Below are positions 27,401 through 39,400 of a stretch of 64,000 bases of DNA, piece after piece. The notes under the pieces were generated by a model. The model did no database searches and was not told the DNA's origin. It worked only from the letters and a program-made list of their open reading frames with translations. Each line of letters opens with the position of its first letter. The stretch's first letter is position 1. The position numbers were made by a program, and so were the translations under genes. The DNA is from Undaria pinnatifida (Eukaryota > Sar > Phaeophyceae > Laminariales > Alariaceae): assembly GCA_012845835.1 (NCBI GenBank), contig JABAKD010000021.1, positions 12,022,795-12,086,794 of the forward strand, given 5' to 3'.

Positions 27401-30400
27401 GGTGATGATGGTGATGATGGTGATGATGGTAATGATAGTGATGATGGTGATGATGGTGATGATGGTGAGGTTTTGAGCTTCTCATATTAGGAACTCAGAA
27501 AATTCTTAGAATCTGCCGGACCCGGTTACCTGGGATGCCTGCCGGTTCTACCACCAACCCGAACGTCAGCCCCAATCCCAACCTCAGGCTCCTTACCCGG
27601 TGAAGGAAGGAGAAGTTGGGGTACTTGCCCTCTAGTTCCTTTGTGCGCATCCATCCCGTGAAGACCTGAGCGGCCACCGCCGCGATCATGTAGTAGCCCC
27701 AGTGTGCGTGCTCGGTGGAGTGATCCCCCCCAGAGGCGACGACGGCGGTAACGCCCAGCGGTAACACCGCTTCCGCGGTAACGATCATGATCTCTTGGTG
27801 CATCTCGTACCACTGGCGCCCTGCCCAGTTCACCGTGTCGCCCTTCCGGTACCTTCACCGTCAAATCAGGCAACAAGACAGGCTCCAAGTATTCTGAACT
27901 GCGCATGAGTGTGATGAGCTATTCCATTCTGGGTCGAAACGACAACCAAGTTGGAGACAAAAATTCAAGGTAACCTTTATTTTGAGGAAACAAGTCACAA
28001 GAAAATAATCATGACGTCTGAATATAGTGGGTGTGAAAACCGAGGAAAACGAAATTTAATGACAACGAGTAAGGTCTGAGGATTTGAGGCGAAATGCCAT
28101 ATCAGAAATAGTAACTTCAGTGTGGTAAGGTGCAGAGACACTGATTTAGATAAACCACCAAACCAAAAAGCAAACGGCTGGCGCATGTAAGAACAAAACA
28201 GGGATAGAAAGCACACCAGAGGCGTATTGAAGTAGTACGTTGTTTGTCGAAACCCGGAAAGATGAATCGACATTTGCTATAATTTCCCTACGCCGCGCAG
28301 CCGCACGTAGACCGCTGAGCTAAAGTTCGGGGTCTTCCTGTCGCGGACTGCACACATCTGTTGACGCGGACGTACCACAATTACGTCTGTAAACGTACAC
28401 CGCATCTTGCGCTAGCTCGCAATCCTAGGTGTTTGAGATGATGAGCTTATCTCCGAGTTTCTGGGATTTTCTCGTGATTGTATGTGTTCTTCTTTTCGAC
28501 AATATACAGCATTCCTGATACTTTCGAGGGCAAGACGACAATTGTAGTATTGTTTAGTTTTCGGACAGGATACGATCAAGACCGTTTGCATTCGTATTCC
28601 TGTACGCAAAGTATATCGGACTGAGAAAAAAGTATCCATCGGTAACTTGGAACCAGAGGTTCATGCATGATTCAAATGCCGTTCCGATATCCCGACTAAA
28701 CTTCGAGCTATCACCGCTTCTTTAGCAGATGTCAGCATGAGCGACAAGCATCAAGCGGACGAATATCGGCACGCCATCGAGAAATTTGAAGTCACCTTCG
28801 GTGTCTCTTCGGTCCTTATCGTACACACAGTTCACTGAGTATGTACCGCAAATAGCTCAAGACCATCCGTTCGACGAGCTTCCCAGGCGCGCTTGCAAAC
28901 TCGCAACATGACTGTCCTTGTATATACGAAGAAACATGAAACTATTACAACGATTACCCGGAAACAACAGAGTATTCCAACATCGAAAAAAACATAAGTC
29001 ACGATGAAAACGGCTGAGGAGTTCGAGGCCCTGGGAACGGGTAATCAGTTTGTGGATGACCGTAGTTTGTATGACCATAGACCCTCGCATCCGCACTATG
29101 CTGGGACAGAGCACGTCGGGTTTTCCCCAATCAGGTAGACATCGCTTGCACCACGCGCGAGGCGCCGTGAGGTGTTCGGGCGAGTCGCATGCAGGATGAA
29201 CTGCATCCTTCCAAAAACTGAGCGTGAGATGGACTTCGGCACCTTGTGCCTACAAACCTGCTCATTGATGACAGCGCCAATGACATATATTTAGTTATTC
29301 GGTGTGGCCACTCCAGAGACAACATCGGGCATGACTACACAACTGCCTCGTGGGTGCCTTACCATGTGTTCGCAGACTCCGTGACGCGAGCGTTCCCCTT
29401 TGAGCGGAGTTAGGGATCTCCACCCCGCACAATATGATCCAACTCGATGACCATCATGGGTGACCGCCAAGAGAAACAAACAAACAAACAAAAACGGTAC
29501 CCTGGTTGTCTAGCTCGCGCAATGACTCGTATGTTTTACAGCGCGTCGTTGCCAACCAATGCCAACCCGCAACATATATATATATATATACACATAAAAG
29601 TTTTAGCCAACCCGCAACATATAAACCCGCAACATATATATATATATTATATATACAAAAATGTTTTACAGCGTCGGTGCCAATCGAGGCTAACAATTAT
29701 ATACTTCGACGTATATATATTGGTGCTGGTAACCGGACGCATGCTACGGTGGAGGAAGATTTGTTTTGGCCCTTTTTTCTTTTCTGGATGACGGGGCTCC
29801 TTAACCCAAGTTCGTTGGAAATAGCGCCTTTTTTTTTGTTTTGCATGATTCTTGTTGCGTACGTCGGCCACGGGATTTTTTTCGTCCGGTTGCAGTGTTA
29901 TTTTTTGCACCATAATCACGTTTTTTTTTTATAGGTTCCAAAATTCTGGAACCTCAGAGAAAAAGAAATGGTACGACTCTATCGTAGCACGCGTCGGTGG
30001 GCGCGAAGTAATGAGTTAGGGGAAGCCAGAGAGGTGACTGAGGCGCGAGCGGAATGAGGGTAGGGAGGCAACGACGGAGACCGTCCAAAGTTCAAAACCA
30101 CAGGGTCCACACCTTATGAAGTATATGCCGATAGGAGCGAGAATCAACCAGGCGAACAGCATCAACGCTCCGTGGAGAGACGCGAAGTTATCGGAGTCAT
30201 CGCACACTGTCTCCGCGTCTCCGGTTGCGAAGTTAACGGTGGACGCCCCACGGTTACCGTTAGGGTGTTGCCCAACCCCTGCCCCCTCTCGGTAGGAGTA
30301 TATGACCAGGGTGTCCTCTTCGTTGTCGATGTCCTATGACGGTAGCGCCAAAGGATGCGGGGGAGAAACGTGTGTGGCAAAATAATATTTTTCTTGTGAG

Positions 30401-33400
30401 GTATCATGCAGGTTCGCTGAGGGGTACTGTCCTAGGAGTGGCCGCTCGCTATCCGTACAGTTTTCAGGAAACAGGTTCGCGCAGAAAGGCACAGGCGGCA
30501 GTTGGAGGGGGGGGGGAGGGGGGGGGGGGGGGTTCGAAGAGGTGAGGGGTGGGGGGCATAATTCATGATGATGAAGCAGGGGAATGAGGGATTGTCCCAA
30601 ATGTCAGTCTGAGAGGGTATAACCGATGGGTTGTCAAACCGAAGCACATGGGGCAATGAGAACGGAAGAGCGTGAAGTTATCCCAACTTTTCATCATGGG
30701 GGCACCTCTGCCTTGGTTGTGATATGCTGCGACGGGTGTACGCTTGTAAACGGGAAACATTTCCCTTATTTGAATAAACGGCACGCATCGGCTCGTGGTA
30801 CGGAAGGATTATGCATGCGTTTCCTGGGGCTCCTGTCACCCGGAGTTGTATGTTACTCACACTACTATCCAGCGTAAAACTTACGCGACCGAGGGACCAG
30901 GTGCACAATGAACTGGCTCAGGCACGCAACAGATAACCGAAACGTTGATTTCCACGGTGTCAGAAGGCCGCTCAATCTCGGACCTCTGCCAGTGGCCAAC
31001 GACTCAGCTAACGTCTGTTACCCCTGTACGAGCACGTGCCTGACGGCGGCATTGTCCAGGGTATAGCAGATGACTGCGCTGCAACTAAGAGCGAAAGGAT
31101 TTGCGGCGAGAGGCCCGGACGTTCACGACATTTTATGCGGTTTGCTCTTGTTTCCAGGACCCCATATGTACGTTCGAAAAGTAACTGTTTGCCACCTCCG
31201 TGCGCTACCATCTAACCTAAGCTCAATGTGAACTTTTCCTGGGACATATGTCAACAAAAGAAAAAACATACGTAGAGGGTAGATAGATAAACACTATACA
31301 CAATCTCCGCGGTATAACGCGCAGGAGCAACAGCAGCAGCAAGCATCGTTCTATCGCCAAGGACAATAACACCAGCAGCGAAACCACTCTCAACACCCAC
31401 GGCAAATATAACCAAGCATATCATGGGAAAAACAAGAACAAGAACATCGACATCAACAAATGCAAGAACATGGACGAGGGCAAGAACAAGCAACAAGAAC
31501 AAGAAGAAGAACGAGAGAGCAAGAGCAAAGATCAAACCCTAGACAAAAACAACTACCAAAAACAAGAAGAAACATGAACAAAACAAAATCGAAAGAAAAC
31601 CCCAGGTAGCAATATATAATGCCTTAAAAAGAACGAGAAGAACAAGAACAAGACGTCACGCACCTCTTTCAGGTTGTAATCCTCATCGTCGAGCGAACTC
31701 AAATCCCTCAAGAAAGTGATTGACGTCCAGTCGTCCGCCACAGAAACTCCAGTAACATTCAGCTCCGCGTTAACCAAATCCGGCGATGGCACCTCTCGTG
31801 TTGACACAGTCGATCGATCGATGCACTCCCCTTCCGTCGCCGATATCACCTCGCAAACTACATAATCCTGCCCAATCCAAAATGTAGTTTAAGTGGGACC
31901 ATGGTGATGGTAAGAAGAAGACTACCCCCGTTCATATTCCCAACCAAGCAGCTTTTTGCGAGGTTTGCGTAATTTCCCACTGGCCGGAGCCCAACGGCAT
32001 ATACGGTACCGGTATCGAAATTCAATGGAGTGGATACTCGTACAAGCGCGCTTTGGACGTTGGAACGAAAATCCTAGTGAGCGCACGAAAGATAGGTTTG
32101 GTCCATGGTCAAACGGCCAAGGCAAGCAAGCAATGAGGATGCCCCCAGGCACCCCTATGTCATCCTTGATCAGCCGAAGGCAAGGACGACACACTGAAAC
32201 GCGAACTATGAAACTACGCGCAGGTGGCCGAGAGAAGGCATCGTCGTGGAGAAACTGGGAGCGGGGTCAACCTTTCGCCACTCCAACATAAACCCGGCAC
32301 TACTTTTCGTAGAGCCTCCCCATAAACGCGGGTGCGTTTCGCAGGTGGGTCGGGGGGATGAAGTAAATGTGATTGCCTACTGCTAAACCATGTAGGCAGG
32401 TAAGCGGTGATGCTAGGAAAACTGAAGAGGCCAGGATTGGTCACTAGGGACTGGAGTGCGCAGGTCTCATGGACCCCGCTGGTTGCCCGTTCAGAAGCCA
32501 ATAAACCCCAGAAATTGCCTTGTCGATCGACCTCATGACCTCGGGATGCCGGCAGGTTACTCCTGAGGCGTGCGTCCTGCAGGCGAGGAACGTTGCTTGC
32601 GTGCATTAGTATGACCTCTCCCACCTGCGCCGTGAACATGGTGACCCCCCCCCATCCAATTCCCAGCATTCCTGCGGCTCCGATGTCCTTAGCTTTGAGC
32701 GTTATGGACATGATATCTTCGTCCAGCATCTGACATGACGGCATCATACAACATTTGGCTTTATTGTTACACCCTGCAAACGTGCATTTTCGCTTTTTTT
32801 TGCATGTATACTAATAAGTTGCATATTGTGTCACGTCTACAAAGCCGCGAACGAAGGGCCCGTGAACAGCCGAGATTTTGAGAAACTGTATAGGTGAATC
32901 TGAATGCTGTGAACTAAACAAAATGGTAAAAACTGTATCATTAAAAACGTCGCTCAAACTTGGTCATGGCAAGAAGGAGCCCCTCATGATTACATAACAG
33001 TTTGGGGAAGATGCGACCGAGTGCAATCTGGGACCACCCTCCACGGTGAGGACACGCGCATGATCTTTTACGCGCCCCCTTGTGTATGCGTCCCTGAGCC
33101 AGCCCACATGCGCGCTGAAGACGGGTCTCGATTTCTACAGCCACGTACTCTTTCGGCGAGTTGTACGCCCCCGACGACTCTCTCCTTAGGAGTGAGGTGA
33201 AGATGTCGCAAAGAGCGCACGGAGCAAGACGTTTGCAACGGTCGGCCGCGAGTGTGGCCGAGGTGAAATAGTAGAGGATGGTCCACATGAACGCCGTTCG
33301 GCTGACATCCCCCCAGGCTGCAGGCGTGGATTGATCACGGCCACGGTGATCTCACGTGTTAATTACCAATACTGTTAGTAATGACCACTCGTCGGCAATA

Positions 33401-36400
33401 TTCAGCGCTGATGATGGCACAGTAATAATAATGGTTCAACATTTGCGAGGGAAAATATAAATATCCTCGTAAAATTCTCATACCGACCCCGATATTTACA
33501 GACGTGGTGAGATGGACCCCGTCAGAAACCGCCTTCAAAGCGGAACACTGACCGTGGGGTGACTTTTTCGTGCTTACGGTGTTCTCGGTATCGAATGAAA
33601 TCGGCTGCGGCATTCGCCCGATCGAGGGGATGGGTTGCCTCTCGTGGCGCACAGTACTCACCTCCCAAGCGATTCCGAAACTATCCGAAGGCGTAACTTC
33701 CGCCTCGCCCACAGTCTCACAATCCGAGGCACACACCGTTACGCCCGGCACCGCAAACATCGACAGCGGAAGGTCGGTGACGTTCAACGTGCGGTTGACA
33801 ACGTCGGACAGCGTGGTCTCGGAAACGGTCTCCATGGTCCTTCCGTGGTAGTGGTACATCCTGTCTCCTGCGATGGTTCGGAAAAGCTGATCGATCCAGG
33901 CCTCGCGGAGGAGGTCGCCCAAGACCCCACCCGTGCTACCGTCGGCGTCCTCCGCTAGGGCCCCCGTGATAGCGTCGACGTTTTCAATGTCCCCACCGTA
34001 TGCGTCCGAGATTAACGCGGCCACGCTAGCGTCCGCTGTAATGTCTGCGAAATCGGCAGCCGCAGTGAGACCGTACGCCTGGAGTCATCACGAAACACAC
34101 AACAATATTGGCAGGGAGAAGAGGGGAGCAATTATGCGTAAAACTCGTAATCGCCAAAATTGTTGTCTCAACCACTTGTTTTGATCAAAATGTCCGAGAA
34201 TGTCGCAGATGTATTGTCACCAAAACGCTCGGTTGAATCGAACGAATCGGCCAGAAGGAAAGAGGCGTGTGCGGTCGGAATGAGCTCCGACGCGTGTCCA
34301 CTCGAGAACTGGTTCCCACATACCGTCGCCGCAGTGACACCAATCGCGATTTACCACGTCCATGTATTAACAGTGTCGAGGATTTGAGAGGCGGGTTCGG
34401 CCATGAGACCTTCCAAAACTCCTTCCCACATGCCTACCCATTCCGAGACTCACCTCTCGGACGCTGTTATATGTCGGTAGACCGTGGTCCCTACCCCGTT
34501 GCACCGCATCCACTGGAAGCTTGAACAGCGGCGACAGGTTCGACACCGCGGCGGAATAGTACGTGTCGATCTCTAATGCAGGGGTCAGGACAGCACCGCG
34601 TAGTATATCCCCGACATCGTTCCGCTCAAACAGTCCCGCCATATCATTGCAAGCAACTGTCAACTCGACATGGTCTTCCGCTACGGAGACATAGCCCTCT
34701 GATACGATGCGCACGGTAGAAGCGAGCGCGGATTCGAAGGCCGCTGCTCCTGCGGTGAGGGTGAAAACGTCAGCGGCAGGGTTAACCGTGTTGTCGTAGT
34801 CCGACAGATCGTAAAGACGCCTTCGTGGTTGTAGGTCGTGCAGCTCCGGCGCTCTTCGAGCTCCCGACCCTTCCCGTGCCATGTCCAGGTTTCCCGCTGT
34901 TGTTTCAGCATCATCCAATCCCTCGTGAACGGATATCGCTGTTCGAGTGCTTTCGCCACCCGCGACGAGCTCAGGCGACAACTGTGGCCGCCCCGCTGCA
35001 ATTGCAGTGCTCTCCAAGGGCTGCTGGGGCCGTTCCCGTGTACCTCTATCGGTCGAGTCGTCGTTGTACCACGAACTCGTAAGCCCTTGCGTTCTCCTCC
35101 GCCTCTGACGGCCACCACCACCTGTGGTGTCGCTAGACGGGTCAAGGGTGCTCGTGGTGCTGGTGGTGGTGCTGCTCTCTCGGCCGAGGGTGTAGATCGA
35201 ATCGCCCATGAGCTGGATGATGAAGTCGTTGGCGATCATATGCTGGAATATCGCGATGGTCCAGCCCCGACACGCCTGGTAAACGTCCTGAAAGGAGCGA
35301 GGGAGCGAAAAACCGTGTTCATATAGGGTAGATTTTCTCGAAGACGAAAAAACGGTCTCCGCAGGTGTAGTGATATTAATATCGCGTTAATAGTAGGCAT
35401 GTTTATGTCGTGGTCTGGGGAGGGATTTCGCTTATGAATTCGTTATTCAAAACGATTTGTACTGCCGCCTATTCGACCTCTGTATCGCCGTTGTTGGATG
35501 AACCGTCCATAACTGAGAACAGAGAGTGTGGCGGGAACCTGTACACAGAACGCATAAGGTATTTTTCTTGACAATTGATCTCTCAAAAACGGGCATCCCA
35601 CCGTAGCCATTGCCACTATACGTTATCGCGCACTTTCGGTAGATAACTCGATTTTTGGGTGATTCCCCAAAGCACCTCACAAGCGCATGGAACCCACAAG
35701 CGCACAGGCTATGCAGATCAGTATACCCACCTCGTCGCCTTCGTAGCCATACGTTGGTGCGACGTCGATACAGCAGCGGTTGTGCTCTAGCAGCAGCATG
35801 ATATGAAGAGCGAACGTGACGGGAAACCGAGCAGTGCGCTGGTCGGGAATCTATTGGTTTGGGTGTAATGGTGACAGGAGGGGCAACGGTTGCAGAGACG
35901 GATGGGGGCAGCGGTCGCGAAAATGTGGAGGCAACGTTAGTGGGGCGAGGTTTGCGGGGGCGTCAGCTATTGGTGTTTATGTATACGTAAAACTAGACGT
36001 GATGTCACACTGTCCACAGGTCGAGCCTGCTGACGAGGAGCGGGAAGCTGCCTCTGCTGACAAGCGAATCTGTTGCGCCTGGCACTGTGGTCATCATCTA
36101 GTGTTGATGGGGCGACACCAACAACATATCTAGATACCCGACGGGCGGCGAGCCAGCCGTCCAGAAAAGCGAGGTCGTCAACATGCTCTTGTTCACACCT
36201 CTTCGAGGGTCTGGCCGACAATCTCGCCACCTGAAAGGTAAGGAAATATATCGTCTCGTTCGAGCGCCGACCACAAATGGACACCGCTGCACCCCTCTCT
36301 TCAACGTAAAAGTTTCGAAGGGACGTAAAGAGTAGCGCAGAGGTGAGGCGGAAAGAGCAGCGGATGACTCCCTTTGGGAGCGGTTTATTCGTCTTCAAAA

Positions 36401-39400
36401 GTCCCAACCGCTACGCCCTCTGATTGTTCGGAGTTACGAAAACATAAGAATTCAGCAGCGAATAGGTTCAATAATTCAAGCAATTTCCCAGTTAGAATGT
36501 CTGAACCACGGATGTCCGTGGAGCAAGGGAAAAATTAGAATGGGGGTGGTTTTACTCGGGTTATGATACTGCGGTAGACATTCCGAGCACAGTGTATTTC
36601 ACTTCCTGACCGTGTGCGACCCGACCTACCATCAAAGTAGCGTCCGTGATCTGAAACAGTGTGCCCGTTTCCGTTCTACTGGTAGACCACGTAAATCCAA
36701 AAAATCCGCATAAACGACAGAAGGGTCTCCATCCTTTTACCGTGGAAATTTCACAGAGAAGGTATTACCGAGCACGGGAGCGATCATTCTTGCTCGCTTC
36801 TGAATACGGCTCACCATCCAAGTACCGTCGGTGTTCCGGAAGGGCACTCCCGTTTCCGTCACGTTCATGAAGCCGCCCTCCATGGTACGAAACCGATCCG
36901 CCTCCTCGTCACTCCTCCCGTACATGAAGTCCAGGTCGATGAACGAGGTTGCGTAGTTCACAGGGTTTCTCGTCGTAGAGTTAGACTCGGTCGCGTTCGA
37001 TCGATCGAACGAAATGTCCTCCGAATTCTCCCCAAGGGGGCACCAGGCGTCGAACGATACGCCACCGTCGTCGCAAGGAATATCGAACGGTTCAGAGACG
37101 TTGTCGACAGTGAGGGATAGGTCGTACGTGATAAGCTGTCCCCAAGCAATGAACACCGCGCTTTTTGTTGACACTGTGGCCGTCGATGACAAAAAGACGT
37201 CGGTGGTGACCTCCCTGCGGGTAGGGTTCGACATCGAAAAGCAACTAGAAGCGTTAGCGTTTTTTTTCTCGTTTGGGCGAACACCTCAGAAACGTTGTCG
37301 CAATTGAATGACAGATATACAGTGATATACGCCCCCCAGGTCATAAGCACAGCCCCCTCTGGGGAGATGAACGTACATGATACTGACACGTTTGTTGGAA
37401 CTTGTCTACAAATAGGGCTCAAGATCGCAGCGGTAGCGACGGTCTCCCACGGTCATGATGCGGGGGGAGACGGTGGTGGTGTCGAAGTGGATGTAGAAAG
37501 GAAGGGGGAGGTAAGGAGCGGGATGCGGATGAAGATGATTTGACGTCCGTCATCACCTCTCTCTGGGGAATAGGCCGTTCGGAAGATGTATGTAGAGTTG
37601 TTCTACGGTAGCCCCCCCCCGACTTTTCTTGAACGAAATCGCCGATTTTGAAACCAACTCCCGGTCGTTTCTCCTGAAATGCGGTGTCCCCTGCCACCTC
37701 GATGGCATCGTCCGATATTCCTTTGCAACTAAGGGAGTACATGACGATATTTTGTTCGTAGTAGTATCTTTCCTCGTGTCGAGCAGCCATGAAACGTTCG
37801 TTGAACAAAATCAATGGTTTCGGGGGGGGCTATCGTAGAATCACTCTGTAGCAGGCGTTAGAGAGTGTTTCGTCGAAGAGAGCCGGTTAAAACAATTGTC
37901 GGAGGCGTACATAGCGAATTGTAGCAAGTGTTCCGCCGTCTCGACGCGAAAATATCACAGTTGCGGAGTGGGCAACAAATAAATGAGGCGACAGAGTGAG
38001 GATCCTCAGCCACAACCCTGGGAGAAATTGCATCAGAAGTGTAACAACCCCTCAGGTATCGTTCTTGTACTGAACATGTACCCAACAACACAACGCTGGA
38101 GCATTGGGTTTCGGGACAGCTTTCATGTATTCGTTATTCAACGAAGGTGAAGGAGGAGCGTTACTCCAGCGATTCGCCCCAAATCACCTGTTCTGTATCT
38201 CCGTCATATCCATTTTCAGCCGCATGGGCACCGTGATGATGGCTTGGTTACGAAGGGGGGGGGGAACTTTTGCGACTACTATTTCAGTGACCTTGGGCGA
38301 CCCGCGCCATAATTTACAGCGCTGCTTCATACGTCACAAGCGTTAGTTTCGTTTTTGTTTCGTTATATGCATCCGTTATTGCGTTATTATTTGTTTCCAG
38401 CCTCGCACCGGGCAAGGAACAGAGCCGTTTGAGCCTGCGGCCTAGCTCCCGTAGCGAAAATGGGCGTTTAATTCCTTGCCATTGCAAGGGTCCCGTACGG
38501 CATATCACCGGGCTTTTACCCTATCGAAAGGGAAAATCGCTGTTTCGACGTATCTGTACAGTTGGACTTGCCTTGCCGTCGGTCGGTCGTCCCCCGGCGG
38601 AGTGGAGACGCCGTCCGCATAGTCAGCGCCGGCCACCGCGCGCACCTGCCGGTGGTAGCGTAGAGTTAGGCGTCTACAAAAAATGCAAAAACGCACTGTC
38701 GTCGAGCTTTTATCACATTCGCACGGGTTGGCTGTTTTTTTTCAACAACCATGACCTCACCAGGCAGGGCAAGAAACTGATGCGAGTGATCTCTCGAAGT
38801 GTTGAACGCCCCAGAAGTTCCTACAAAATATCTTCCAAAATATCAGAGCAATGACGGCGCGGTAGAAAAATCGATCGATCGGAAGAAGTCGTAATCAGTC
38901 ACGTAAGACACTACTATGCTGCTGGCTGTCTGTGCCATATCCGCTAGATATCTCCACGGCATGTATGTGGGTTTGTGGGAGAAAGTGTAAAAGAGGCTGA
39001 CTAGGGAAATCCACGGGGTTTGGTGCGGCGCCGCCCACACAAAAACCGTTGATAGCATTTGTTCTCGGTGCAGAACCAAAAGCTGGTGATTGATTCGAGA
39101 CTTGCCTGTACTTGACATAATACGGCCCATGGACACATCACTTTCCCCCCTCTAGTAAGCTCATGTATGTGTCAAAAATCAGTGTATCCTCCGACACAAA
39201 CCAACTGCCTTTGCGGCGCGCACAAAAACAATGTTGTGGTTTTCCACAGACGTAAATCAACTGTCTTACATAAAAACCGCGGTCAAATAAACCCAAGCTG
39301 TTACGGTACAGACGCACAACATTCCTAGACACGCGGAAAAACACGCGCTACGACAAAAATCTTGGCTCAAGAGGCAAACCAATCTTCTTAAAAGCGCGTA

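Noticed and set aside
27225-27485. His-rich metal-binding protein
   Set aside because: Poly-His is the translation of the GATGATGGT microsatellite in an intron.
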